Below are positions 35,960-46,512 of a stretch of 64,000 nt of DNA, one piece after another (the stretch's first letter is position 1; every line of letters begins with the position of its first letter). Under the pieces are notes generated by a model that did no database searches, had not been told where the DNA came from, and worked only from the letters and a program-made list of their open reading frames with translations. A program made the translations under genes and the position numbers. This DNA is from Prostheceraeus crozeri (Eukaryota; Platyhelminthes; Polycladida; Euryleptidae), in NCBI GenBank assembly GCA_907163375.1, contig CAJQUW010014344.1, positions 80,066-144,065 of the forward strand. The letters are read 5' to 3'.

Positions 35960-36760
35960 TTTATTGACTTATAAAGTCTTAGGATTTACGGAAGTTGCCG
36001 TAGGTTATATGAGACTATGTTGATAGTTATAACTTAATAAGTTTAACTATTAAAGTTATGGGTTTGCGCAAGTTTTAGTTTAGGATGACTATAGGATATC
36101 CATGAATAATTGCTATGAGTATAATAGAATAGAATAATGCATATATCTACCAAATGTAAATCAAAAATTTCAAGCGTCAAGATCAGATATAGGTCATGAA
36201 GCAACAGCAGAAGTGAGATCAGTCAATTCATTGATTACCAACGTTGACATAATAACAAAACAATTTTGTCTCAAAGATGTTCGACAAAATTGAACTTTTA
36301 GTCTAATTTTAGAGTCATAACACGGTACAATGGAGTATAAAGGGTGATTCTCAGCTTGACATTTGTAAAACAATGATCGGAAGGCCGCCAAACGTTCTTC
36401 ATGAAAAGTTGACGAAAAGTTTCTACTATTACATTGGAATGGGCATATCAATTTACGCGCATGCTTAAATAGGCGATCGATGAAATTTAAAGATTCAGTG
36501 TCTAATATGCCGAATAAGCATGTACAATACATCAGAACCCTTTGAATAACACCTTTGAATACAAACCATAGATCGTCATGATTTAGTATGTTACGTAGGA
36601 TCTTCAACATGTACAATCTTTTTGAACAAATCTTAAAAATTTCGAAAGGATGTAGGTAGAATCCATTTAGGCCACATCGACTTCGAATTGCTATCTTTTA
36701 TCATGCGGTCTACGCGAAAATTAATTTAGAATGAAAATGAGCTTTGGGTCATTAGTTTAA
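35960..36760. repeat. interspersed repeat copy 2, split by a LINE insertion
   Basis: 35960-36135 and 36655-36760 together match 30131-30400 (TTTATTGACTTATAAAGTCT, GGATATCCAT, then CATCGACTTCGAATTGCTAT and GCGCGAAAATTAATTTAGAA). The break contains a LINE fragment. The right end stops exactly at the TTAA of the MITE at 36761. Confidence 0.7.
36140..36650 (-). mobile_element. LINE fragment, RT C-terminal region
   Basis: The minus-strand open frame 36616-36194 reads MYMLKILRNILNHDDLWFVF, YCTCLFGI, LNFIDRLFKHARKLICPFQC and ERLAAFRSLFYKC. This resembles the post-RT region of L2/CR1-type LINEs (cf. LDRLRKRAHRII at 17.6 kb). It is inserted into an older interspersed repeat. Confidence 0.72.
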
Positions 36761-36980
36761 CCATCAGAGACCTGAGGGGGGGTCCAGTGGACCCCGGAGC
36801 CACATTTTTCTATTTCATTTTTTACGCTGACGATATATCAACCACTCAAGCTCATACAAAATCATCATTTCTGACAGTGAATCTGCATGTGTTATTTCAT
36901 TTCAGTTGAATCAGTAGAAGTACATGTATGCCAGATAGGCCAAGGGGGTCCACTGGACCCCCCTCAGGTCTCAGAGGATG
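36761..36980. mobile_element. small TIR element with piggyBac-like end and GC palindromes
   Basis: TTAA at 36757-36760 precedes CCATCAGAGACCTGAGGGGG and then GGTCCAGTGGACCCC. The right end carries GGGGGTCCACTGGACCCCCC, then CTCAGGTCTCAGAGGATG. The right flank TAGA may be a mutated TTAA. Internal DNA is AT-rich and non-coding. The layout (short TIR plus a GC-rich subterminal palindrome) parallels the 23787-24551 element. Confidence 0.65.
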
Positions 36981-37789
36981 TAGAAATTCCATCACAAAAT
37001 TTTTGTAATTCGATGAAAAATGATTTCGAACATGTCCACGATGGTGTATAAAGAGTGAAAGTCATTTATTCATTGTTTGCATCATGCTCGTAGATGTGCA
37101 ATGTGTTGGAAGATCGCAAAATGTGAATAAAATGTGAAGAAATGTGCTTTCGCACATGATCTCGCATGACTGGTTGGCCTATATGAACAACTCGACATAA
37201 ATCGATGTCCGAAATGAAAGCTATCATTATATTTATAGTTGAGCACCAAAAACTGATTGATGACAAACTTTTCACGGCAGTAATGATAAGTTTGAGATCT
37301 CCACAGCTGTTTTTGGTTCTAGAAGTACAGCAATTTTGACTCATTTTAGGTCTATTTCTGATAGCTTTGGATAAATTTGAAGGAATGTACAAATGGAAAG
37401 GATTAGCTGCACGAATTAAATCAATTTCATCAAAATCAACTATCTGAGGCTTTATGGTGACACGAAATATCGCAAAGCCGCCTCCTATTACAAATGATAC
37501 TGTACTAAATGTGGTTGACTTACAAAAACACCATATTTTCGCACGTGTTTACTGAGAAGGCTGAAAGTCACTCAAGGGATTCGTTATACCGACCTGCTAC
37601 ACGCAAACATCATTGTTTTACTTAAAATCAACTTTTAAAATCAAACATTTTGTTTATGTGCTTTTCTGAGAATTCTTGTATCTTAGAGTATATTGGCCGG
37701 CTATTTTCCATTGTCTTTGGCTATTAGAGCTCATCGCAGTACGTAATGATTCCTTATTAATGTTAACAATTTCATCATATATTTCAATT
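36981..37789. other. unannotated DNA downstream of LINE ORF2 remnant
   Basis: No RT motifs are found here, although the LINE at 37790-39900 would be expected to continue into this stretch. Nothing else is identified. Confidence 0.45.
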
Positions 37790-38728
37790 TTATTTAGTTT
37801 TTTGTCCTTCATATCTTCCAAAAGTTTTGAACCTTTTTCTGAAACAGTTTGACGATACTTTTCCAGATTTCTCTCTGTCTGAAGGGGATGATACGCTTCT
37901 TAAGATCCTTTTGAAATAAACTTCTCTTATATTTGCTGCTCTATGTGCCGCTGGTTTTATAGGTATTTTTAGATCAATTTTTATTGGTCTATGGTCAGTA
38001 TATAATTTTGGCTCCATTATTTTGAAGGCTTCTATATTCTTCAGCATAGATTCCGAAAGTATTAAATAGTCTATGACTGACTTATAGCATTTATCATTTT
38101 GAAGCCTGCAAAATGTATGTTCACCGTTTTCGAGTCTACCATTAGCTATTATTAGTGAATTTTCATTGCAAAAGTCTATCAGTTCTCGTTCTTGCTTATT
38201 AATAATCAGGTCTTCAGAATTTCTTATCGGAATATTTAAGTGCTTGTTATCATTTATGTTGCCTGTTCTGCTATTAAAATCTCCCAGTGCGATTATATGT
38301 TTCATGCAAAATTTTCCTAAATAGTCTTTAATTTTGTTAAGATAATATTTATCAGCATTATATTTAGATTCTCTGCTCTCCCTGCAACAGAAAATCATAT
38401 GTATTTTATCCACTTCTTTCCATTATTTGTTCTTCACTTCTATTATTATCATGTCTCCATTTTCAGCTATTATATTCTCAATAACCATGTCTTTAGTTTT
38501 ATAATACAAATTGATTCCCTTGATTTGGCGGCCAAAATTATTTTTAGCTTTACTGGTCGTTTCTATCATGTCATATTGATCGATTGGTAATAAATTATAT
38601 TCACATAGGTGCGTTTCAGTGAAACATATTATATCTGCATCAAGTGTATCTTTAATTACGTTAGCATCCTTAATTTTATTAACATTTAATCCGTTAATAT
38701 TGGCATAGAATAATTTTATTGTTTGCAT
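37790..38728 (-). pseudogene. LINE ORF2 N-terminus: APE-type endonuclease
   Basis: From 38728 downward the minus strand reads IKLFYANINGLNVNKI, ADIICFTETHLCEYN (the TETHL box), IKGINLYYK, IIALGDFNSRTGN (the GDFN box), then SVIDYLILSESML and LYTDHRPIKIDL (the final DH box). These are the catalytic boxes of the apurinic-type endonuclease that nicks target DNA for LINE insertion. One break separates the two open parts near 38415-38423. The frame should lead into RT but stops near 37790. It follows the ORF1 block at 38783-39900 closely, as in two-ORF LINEs. Confidence 0.87.
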
Positions 38729-38782
38729 TTCATTCTTACTTTTGCCTCTGACGCTACTGTCTCCTCTCCTTGCTCACTTTTG

Positions 38783-39900
38783 TTAAAAATACTGATGAGG
38801 ACCAACTTGATTCGCGTTTTGCTGAAATTGTCCTTGAGTCACAGGTGTATATGTTGTTGGATAGTTAGGTTGAACAGGTTGTTGTGGCGGATATGATTGG
38901 TACCGTTGGTATGGCTGGTATGGTGGTCTGTACGGTTGTTGCTGCTGTTGTTGGTAGTTGCTTTTTGAATTTGTGTACGATCGTGGTCTCGAGAAGCAAT
39001 TTCGAGCTATGTGTCCTCTTCGCCCGCATGCGTGGCAAACGGGAGCTGGCCTTCGTTGGTAATTCAATCGATTGGGTCGTTAATTGGCTCGGTCGTAGGG
39101 TCTCGATTGTTGTCGGGGTTGTGATTGGAAATACGTCTGATTTGGCATTTGTTGTCGCACTGTATTGTTCACAGTAACCTTTAAGTCGTCAATCATGTGT
39201 TTCATTACAGTCAATTCAGTCTCAGTATTATCCCGTTGGTCGTCAATCAGTCTTCTAAGGTCATTGCTATTGCCAGGTTGGTTTGCCATCATTTGATTAT
39301 TTTCCTCCGTACTACTGGTAGTTTGGTTCTTCTTTTCTCTTTCTTCGTACTCGCTAAGTTTTGCTTCGTATGTCGCCAATGTCAGTAGCAGGTCGTCATC
39401 CTTCCTTTGCACGATTTTCATTTCCTCCTTGTGTGCTTCGAATTCGTCGGTTACTTCATCTCGCTTCAAGCTTTTTTGGCGGATAGTCTGCTTCAAAGCA
39501 CTCATTTCCCTTTCCTTGATGCTGTTGCGCCTTTTGTATTCTTCTGCAAGTTGCTGATTTCCATCGTATTTCTTTATATTTTCTTTGATGAACGCATACT
39601 CATTTTCATGCACTTTCTTGACACATTCGTCACGCGTGTATTTCCTTTTGTACAGATTTTCCTTGTGATACTCTACCAGTTTGTATATACCCAGATCAGT
39701 GCATCCATAATGCAGATGGATTTCACATCTTTTGCACGAAAGGAACAGCTGATCCTTTATATCTTGCTTGCATAGTTTGCAGCTGACGTGTCAGGTGATG
39801 AGACCTTGTTGGGATGGAGATGATGAAAGATGTAGATGAAGGATTGGCATGATTTGGGGATATGGGTTGTGAAGTCACAGGAGCTGCCGAAGACATTCTG
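38783..39900 (-). pseudogene. LINE ORF1 with PHD-like finger, coiled coil and CCHC knuckle
   Basis: Minus strand. The N-terminal leader starts MSSAAPVTSQPISPN near 39895. A PHD-like Cys/His cluster, CKLCKQDIKDQLFLSCKRCE with IHLHYGC and later DECV, lies at about 39780-39620. A long charged, probably coiled-coil segment (EREMSALKQTIRQKSLKRDE, AKLSEYEEREKKN) spans 39613-39300, and a second helix (ELTVMKHMIDDLKVTVNNTV) follows. Next comes a Gln/Arg/Tyr-rich stretch, then a CCHC zinc knuckle, CHACGRRGHIARNC, with a QQQQQQPYRPPYQPY tail. One in-frame TAA (at 39080-39082) and a shift near 39785 break it. PHD-like fingers and zinc knuckles are both known in LINE ORF1 proteins; having both in one frame is notable. 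Confidence 0.8.
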
Positions 39901-39966
39901 GAAAGTAGTTGAAAATTATGAGCTGACAGCACAATCAATTTTGTCTCCGACCTCCGACGTAGTCTT

Positions 39967-40200
39967 TTAGATCTCTCTCTCTCTCTCTCTCAAGAACTCA
40001 AGAACGTTTATTAGCCATCGTCGTGGCAAAACATACATGAATGATTTATAAAAAGATGAAATGTTGTGGGTGTGAAGTGATTACAATATGAAATGGTGAA
40101 ATAATAAGATGAAGCGATGGGATGAAGCACGTTCGATATCCACCAATGAACACTATCAAATTATCAAATCAAATCTCTCCCTCTCTCTCTCTCGTGTGTT
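39967..40200 (-). repeat. (TC)n microsatellites around a LINE-type 3' tail
   Basis: TCTCTCTCTCTCTCTCTCTC at about 39970-39990 is followed by AAGAACTCAAGAACGTTTAT. On the minus strand this gives AATAAACGTTCTTGAGTTCT, like the tail of the LINE at 33190. A second TC run lies at 40183-40198. It probably is the extreme 3' end of a truncated minus-strand LINE. Confidence 0.55.
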
Positions 40201-40309
40201 TTCGGTTATCCTCATTTTGTTATGGCATCTTCAGACTCTGCTGACACCTCATCTAGATTTCCTGTAAGAGATCTTCAGAATCGGTCCGGAGTTTGTGATC
40301 AATGATCCG

Positions 40310-40590
40310 GGTCCTTCTTTTGTCACGTTCTCCATTGAAAGAGGAAACTCATTAATTTAAAAATGAAGCAGCGCGGCGCCTCACATTTCCAGACGGTACA
40401 CTTTAGAAGACATTTGCGTCGTGGGGCATCAAGCATCTTCGTCGAACAGTGTAAATAATTTGTCTACTTAAATTTCCATCATCACATCGACGCCAAAGAT
40501 CATAATATCGACGGCGTCGATGTGATTACAGTTTGTAATGTTTTTGAAGCATGGAGGGTCGAATGACAAATCAACCTGATCTGATTTCTC
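40310..40590. repeat. hairpin-bearing interspersed repeat, copy 1
   Basis: TTTCCAGACGGTACACTTTA, GAAGACATTTGCGTCGTGGG and ATCTTCGTCGAACAGTGTAA lead to a perfect 14-base inverted repeat, ATCACATCGACGCC (40481-40494) and GGCGTCGATGTGAT (40513-40526), with an 18-base loop. A second copy is at 44365-44600. Confidence 0.82.
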
Positions 40591-41804
40591 AATTCTTGAT
40601 ATTTCAATGAGTCTGATTTCTCAATTCTTGATATTTCTTTAATTCAAGGGTGTTAGGAGTTCTTGAGTCAAAGTCTGCTTAAATATATACTGTTTTTCTT
40701 TGCTGTACAGCAGTCCCAAAATGTATTTTTCATGTGAACATGCGAAAATGATATCTTTTTTGAATTTCAAATGAACATTTATGCCAAAATACGTGCATGA
40801 AACTTGTAGAGAAAGACATACTCGGCTAGAGCAGATGAAGACCAATTGAATGTTATGTAGAATATTGACAATAGACCTACACCTTGGCTACAAAATGAAA
40901 AAGACAAGAATCACTCCAAAAACAATAACATTTCTGGATTTACCACATGATTATCAAATGATTGTAAGAATTGGAAAAAGCCTGTAAAAAATAAACAGTC
41001 ATTATTTTCATTAGTAGTTTTAGTTGCAAACATATTGCAAAGTATTTTATATAAATTGATAAATCAACGGAATTACTGTTCTCTTGGTAAAGTGGTGGAA
41101 AGTGAAGAATGGTGCTAGAACGGCTTGGGTAGGTATCTCAGTGCAAGTAGAAAATAGTAGGACCGTTTAACCGGCCCACAAATCTTTGAATCATTTTATC
41201 CTATAAGTCACTCACTATATGGACCCCTTTGGACTTTCAAAACGTACCCCATAGTAACACGGACCCTTGTTAAATACGGACCACATGGTCCAAATAAAGT
41301 GACTCTCCGGACCATTTCGTACCTTCAATACGGACCATCCTGCTTAACAGTGCACTATAGGATTATAATCATTGCGATATTAATCCCTAACTAAAATGTC
41401 AGGATCACCCTTCTAAACGTTCTACTTATTCATGATGGATTACCTTCTACGCATTTTATTGACCCGTCAGGTTATGTGGTGTATGACATTAAAATTTGTT
41501 TTCTCGTCAATTATGCGAATTTTATTAATTAATTTTCACATCTATCCATCCTCACGCTTTTACATACAGCGCTATACAAACCTCAATGCTTCTTTGCTTT
41601 TGATGTTCATTGCTCACCGTATTCGACTGCAATGAGCGCAGACAAATGTTCGACTGTAGAGAGAAACAGACAGCAGTATCACAATGTTCAAAAGTGTTAA
41701 TGTTTCTCAAGCGGATGAAGTTTGCTTTTCTGTGAATGACAGCGATGATTCGGTGAAACTTCAATGTTCGATTATCGTGCTGTAAACTCAGTCAGTGCAT
41801 TTGT
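40591..41804. other. 3' flank of the PAN-domain gene, otherwise unannotated
   Basis: No second gene is seen. The 41165-41350 region repeats GGACC/GGTCC words (GTCACTCACTATATGGACCC, ATACGGACCACATGGTCC). A minus-strand AATAAA-type hexamer (plus TTTATT near 41523) could end the PAN-domain transcript. Confidence 0.4.
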
Positions 41805-42356
41805 TTAACAGATTCGTGATGATAAAGTGGCGGTTGATAAAGGCCGATAAGCATGAGGCACCGTTGAGAGGACAACTGGATCTAGACGGCAATCGTCAAC
41901 GCTTTCATAAAACTCAGCTGTGCGGCACCATTGATATTTCGTGCACTCTCCTTGGCATGCTTCTGTGCTTGGTATCCCCAGGAGAACTAAATGATTGTAA
42001 CCTGACAAAAATCCTTCCTTCACAGTGTATCTTGCCTCTGGATTGCAGGATAGACCAAAGACTACATCGCTTGGGTTGCGGTAATACACCTGCCTGAACA
42101 TTGCAAAGGAGCTTTGCATCAAATGACATTCTCTTGAGTTGTGGTTGTAATGTCCACCAACACACTCAGATGTGGACAAACAATCAAAAAGACACTCCGA
42201 TGGTCCCGATGAGCTTCCAATGGTGATGTTGACGTGATTGATGGATATACGGTTGTCCTGTATCATCGAGAACTCCTCGTTGTGGACCATATTGCAACCA
42301 GAAGTCCAGATGAAACAATAAACGTAGATGAGCGCAGACTGGTATCTCGACAACAT
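41805..42356 (-). CDS. secreted PAN/apple-like domain protein
   Basis: The 183-residue frame starts at the ATG complementary to 42354-42356. That ATG lies 16 bases inside a likely exon start (acceptor TTTCACTCATTTCAG, about 42374). Residues 1-21 form a hydrophobic signal peptide (LIYVYCFIWTSGC). Two similar modules follow, each with Cys spaced C-x3-C-x5-C-x11-C: residues 55/59/65/77 (GPSECLFDCLSTSECVGGHY) and 134/138/144/156 (STEACQGECTKYQWCRTAEF). This is the core of PAN/apple domains, which bind proteins or carbohydrates outside cells. The second module is short at its C-terminus, and the protein ends LSSRIC at a TAA. The gene might therefore be a compact secreted lectin-like protein or a truncated paralogue. 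There are no breaks. The longer upstream reading to 42428 is probably intron or UTR. Confidence 0.75.
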   Translation of the reverse strand: MLSRYQSALIYVYCFIWTSGCNMVHNEEFSMIQDNRISINHVNITIGSSSGPSECLFDCLSTSECVGGHYNHNSRECHLMQSSFAMFRQVYYRNPSDVVFGLSCNPEARYTVKEGFLSGYNHLVLLGIPSTEACQGECTKYQWCRTAEFYESVDDCRLDPVVLSTVPHAYRPLSTATLSSRIC

Positions 42357-42439
42357 TCTTCGTACGTTGATATCGCTGAAATGAGTGAAATTTAGAAGAT
42401 TCTCACAAGTTGTTGTGAAATAGATCAATGGCTGTGATT

Positions 42440-42740
42440 TCTACTTCCACTGTTCTGAAGCACAAAGCGTCTTATAAGACAAAGTGCTAGTTTTTGATAA
42501 ACAATTGTCGAACTCACGACCAAGTTGTGTATGTTTTTCAATCATTTGTGAAATGAAACAATGGTTATTCCCACCGTTCTGCAAGACAAAGCGATGGTGT
42601 TTGATAAACAATGATGTGAATATAGAAATCATCAAGAAATCCAGTACAAGATAATTACAAACAATGTCTGCACCTTCTCCTGTTTCCATCGTTGCGCAGA
42701 CAAAGAATTAAAGTTTGATAAACAATGATACGATTTGAAA
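42440..42740. repeat. three tandem copies of a ~119-base unit upstream of the PAN gene
   Basis: CCACTGTTCTGAAGCACAAA, CCACCGTTCTGCAAGACAAA and CCATCGTTGCGCAGACAAAG, each followed by TTTGATAAACAAT, occur at about 42448, 42568 and 42687. The copies are diverged. They lie in the 5' flank or first intron of the minus-strand PAN-domain gene. Confidence 0.7.
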
Positions 42741-43619
42741 AGATTTGGTGATGCTGAATTGCATAATAAAGGAATTATAGATCCATCAACCTGGCTTATC
42801 TAGTCACAATGAATAATAATAATTACTATAATGATAATAATGAGGTGTATATTTTCGATGTGAATAAAAATCATGGCACTACATTGCGACATATCAATTA
42901 AACGAACAAACGAAAGTGATAAAAACAAAAGTCACACTTGCACATTATTGGAAGTTGGATCGATGCATGTAAAATTCGATGCATATTAAATGGCATCACA
43001 AGATTAGTCGTCTATACCCAACGTAATTCAGTCATGTTGCTTATCCATAGGAATGCAGGTCATGCAAAGTGCTGGCATATTGACAATGGTTGATACTGTT
43101 CTAAGGCATGCTGCATTCATTGGAAATTGGTATTGCGCTTGAAGTGTAGACATCAACCAAGAGTAACCTTTGATTCAAAGCACAATTATCTGAAATGCCA
43201 TAATGTTTCCATGCTGCCAAAACTTTTGAAATATATCAGACCTGCTGGATGAGCGTTCTATGGCCTTGTTCCAGTTTTGGATAAAGCAATTAGCAATCTG
43301 TGACTGGAAAATGTCTTCCCATCTCCTAATGTAATGAATGAGGCAATCTAGCAAGTAGCATAGATAATCGGGGCCATCCTATGAGCCGTCTAAAAGAGTA
43401 AAGTTTTTGCCAAGTTTTCGAATTTCATCTGTCAAGATTTAATTGGTGATGGCTCAAATAACTGTACTTTTATGCACCATGCTGCAAGGAATATGTTGCC
43501 CTTTACTCGAAAAATTTGACCCAAAATTGAAGGCCCCTAAGCTGCTCAAGCTAAAATTCCATTTTTTTCCATTAGGTCAATGCTCACTGACCTGAAACCG
43601 ATATCCCTGGTCGAATTCG
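42741..43619. other. unannotated DNA
   Basis: AT-rich; ATAATAATAATTACTATAATGATAATAATG near 42810-42840 is microsatellite-like. No gene is seen. Confidence 0.4.
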
Positions 43620-43940
43620 TGCTGAAATATTATAACAGGCTCAATTCTCTGTTCATCAATGCTGTAGTGAATGGAAAAAAAGAGGATTTGCGCTTTTGCG
43701 TTCGGCACAACGGGACACAAAAATGACCACTATAGCGCAATATTCTTGGGACATATTTGGTTAGAATGTGGTTGGCGTTATGGGATATTGCACTAAAAAT
43801 CTTTATGCTTATCTTTTGTCGTCTTTTCATAAGAATATCATGTTCACAGCGAGCATCAAGCGATTCGTACCGCTAGATGAGTTTTAAAGCACGATTTTCA
43901 ACACGTTGAAGCTTGTCACTGAGAGTATTTGGCAAGGAAA
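43620..43940 (-). mobile_element. LINE fragment, extreme C-terminus of RT protein
   Basis: Minus strand from 43930 down: SDKLQRVENRALKLI, RYESLDARCEHDILMKRRQK, NANHILTKYVPRILRYSGHF and RKSSFFPFTTALMNREL. This matches the tail region of jockey/CR1-type LINEs (xRVExRAxKLI ... SFFPxxxxLxN). One stop interrupts it after KLI. Confidence 0.78.
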
Positions 43941-44364
43941 TGAATGTTGGAATAATAGTTGATGAATATAAAAAAACATGTCCTGTGAGTTTTGGAGCCT
44001 CATGTCCTCGTTACCTTAAAAAGTCTTGTACTGAACCAATCATTGACTAGGCAACTTGCATTTAGACTATTATTCAACAGCAAAATAATGTTCGTTGATT
44101 GGACAAGGTACAGTTTTCAGCAAATGTAACTTCTATCAACTTCAATCAGTTTATCAACTACAATGCAGTTTTTGACACCAATTAACGTCTCTACAATCTC
44201 TGAACATTCACTTGCATCCAACGATGAAATCACTCACTGATCTGTCTTTGGCTTAAGCCACACTGTTCGTTGAGTCAGAGAAGAAAAACGGAAGGAATCA
44301 CACACACCGAAATAGATACAAAGTTGCACGAAAGCAGACAAGTGTGTCTTGTAAGAAGTGCTCC

Positions 44365-44600
44365 ACACCCTAACTTTTCCAGACGGTACACTTTAGAAGA
44401 CCTCTGCGTGGTGGGACATCAAGTATCTTCGTCAAATAGTGTAAATTAAATGGCGACTTCACATCTAATCATCACATCGACGCTAAAAATCATAATATCG
44501 ACGGCGTCGATGTGATGACAGTTTGTGCTATTTTTGAAGGATGCAGCAAAGTCAAAAGGTCGAATGCCAAATCCAATCATGCCATTAGGGCAGGCTCTTT
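44365..44600. repeat. hairpin-bearing interspersed repeat, copy 2
   Basis: TTTTCCAGACGGTACACTTT, GACCTCTGCGTGGTGGGACA and GTATCTTCGTCAAATAGTGT lead to ATCACATCGACGCT (44471-44484) pairing with GGCGTCGATGTGAT (44503-44516). Roughly 80% identical by eye to 40370-40575. Confidence 0.82.
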
Positions 44601-44753
44601 GTCAGGAAAAATTATCTCCATTGAGGATTTCCTCCGGTTAGGAGATCAAAATAGGTAGCCGTCGATGTGATGACGAATTGTGGTCATTTATTTAGGAAAA
44701 ATATGGCATTTTTCAAGAAAGATGATACCAGTGTTATACACGTCAATGAAAAA

Positions 44754-44795
44754 AATTGACGCCGTCAACCAATCCTGAAATTGACGGCGTCAATT
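44754..44795. repeat. perfect 15-base inverted repeat built from TGACG words
   Basis: AATTGACGCCGTCAA (44754-44768) and TTGACGGCGTCAATT (44781-44795) pair perfectly around a 12-base loop. Further CGTCAAT words lie on either side (44740 and 44800). It is close to the hairpin repeat at 44365 and to a CGTCGATGTGATGAC copy at 44660. Confidence 0.85.
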
Positions 44796-45013
44796 CATGG
44801 CGTCAATGTTACATCTTACTTTGTCATCTGTTTTGAAACTCAAACGGTAAATAAACTTTGTCGCTGCGAATACTTTCACAGTGGACCTGAGAATCTCTCC
44901 TTTCCGCACTCCGCACGGACAGGAAAACAATGTCGACAGATCCAAAAGCGAATTAGGAGTAAAAGTGAAGTAAAGTGTAAGTGTAAAGAACGGCGTCACC
45001 GTACACTGTAAAC

Positions 45014-45840
45014 CAGGGATTCGGAGTCGGATTCCCGGAGTCCTATCATTTTTGCTGGAGTCGGATTCCCGGAGTCCTATCATTTTTGCTGGAGTTGGAG
45101 TCGGAGTCCTGTCATTTTTTTGGAGTCGCAGTCTTATCAAATGACAGGATTCCGGAATCCGGCCTATAACTAGACCCGAAATCATATAATACAAACAAAA
45201 TATCTATCCCCGTGCATAGCTGTCATTGTCTTGATGTCAACTTTCTCCATCAAACAAAAGTACAGAGACACTGCTGCATGCAAAGCTTGTAATAGTTGAG
45301 GGAATGAACCGTGATAGTGAAAAAGGGATTGTCTTTTCACTCGGCGATTTAGTAGAGAAGACAAGCCTTCCTAGCCTCGATCACACCTGCGCGCCAAAGG
45401 TCACATCAGACAAAAATGAAATACTAGTTTGTTTGAGAACATTATGCTCTTGCCCTGACGTCAATCGTGTGTGATGGGTCCTCCAAAGCGCACATTAAAA
45501 TCTAAAGTGTACTCATATTTTTTGGAGAAGGATGGGGAATTTTCCTTCCTAGTAGAGACTGGAGAAAAACCGTGTGAAGCACACATCAAGAAGATGGAAG
45601 GAGCAGAGTCGCATGCATCCAACTGAAAGCGACATCTGATCGACTATCATCGAAAATGATTGATAATTGTTGCAGCAATGATCACTAAATATAGGTTCAC
45701 GTAAGCGTATAATGATATATGATGTAGGCTACCAGTTAATTTTTCAAAAAACTGGGCTTATATACTTGCCATCCGGAGTCGGAGTCCTATCAACCCCTGG
45801 AGTCGCAGTCCTATCAAAATGATAGGACTCCGCATCTCTG
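45014..45840 (+). mobile_element. non-autonomous hAT element with BED-finger remnant and perfect target duplication
   Basis: CTGTAAAC occurs flush on both sides (45006-45013 and 45841-45848), the 8-base duplication of hAT elements. The termini CAGGGATTCGGAGTCGGA and the reverse complement of the right end, CAGAGATGCGGAGTCC, form the TIR. Subterminal GGAGTC(C/G) words repeat at both ends. Inside, near 45475-45660, a frame reads RTLKSKVYSYFLEKDGEFSF, LVETGEKPCEAHIKKMEG, then KRHLIDYHRK. This is the layout of the BED zinc finger at the start of hAT transposases; one stop breaks it before KRHL. The catalytic part is absent. A second copy lies inverted at 56083-56793. Confidence 0.9.
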
Positions 45841-46029
45841 CTGTAAACCGTACGCTGCCAAACCAATGAAATGCTTGCTACCAAATGCTTTATTGCTTTT
45901 CATTTGGTAGCGTTTTTAATGTTTAAAAAGCGTTTTTACTGTTTTTTGCTGCAAAGCTACCAGGCCTGCATGGTACCTAATAGATGCTTCTCCTTCTTTT
46001 GGTCGCATAAGTACTATTTTAATAAAACA

Positions 46030-46415
46030 TACACAACAGATCAGAGCTACACAAATGGAGATGGAGAGAAGGATTTTGAGGATGACATTCGTAGACAGGA
46101 AGACGAACGAATGGGTTCGAAGAATGGCAAAGGCCAGGGACGCACTACAAATGGTGAAGGCAAGAAAGTGGCAGTGGGCAGGACATATTGCCCGAATGGA
46201 AGACAGTAGATAGACCCGAAAATGAACAACATGGAGACCATGGGAGGGAAAGCGAAGAAGAGGAAGATCTCCAAGAAAGTGGCATGAAGAAATTGCGCTG
46301 TTCTGCAAAACAATTAACTGGCCACAAATAGCCCGGAGACAGATGGTGGAAGTGACATACTGAGGCCCTCTTCCTGCAGTGGGCAGATAAAGGCTGATGA
46401 TGATTATGATGTTGA
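46030..46415 (+). mobile_element. LINE 3' fragment (RTE-type C-terminus)
   Basis: The plus strand gives MEMERRILRMTFVDRKTNEW, VRRMAKARDALQMVKARKWQ, WAGHIARMED and KRRRGRSPRKWHEEIALFCK. This is the C-terminal arrangement typical of RTE-like LINEs (K.x.WAGHIAR ... RGRP..RW). The tail ends GGCTGATGATGATTATGATG. A few frame changes are present. 5' truncated. Confidence 0.78.
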
Positions 46416-46512
46416 ACCGTAAATAAAATAGTTTTCATAATATTGCATCATCAATGACACCAAATTTCTACCAGCATGAGGGGGATTGAAGTCAATGCTA
46501 TCGATGGTTACT

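Noticed and set aside
39197-39775. Hydrophobic plus-strand frames opposite the LINE ORF1
   Set aside because: These are antisense shadows of the coiled-coil coding sequence.
46047-46438. Minus-strand frames over 46.0-46.4 kb
   Set aside because: They are the complement of a plus-strand LINE C-terminus with clear motifs.
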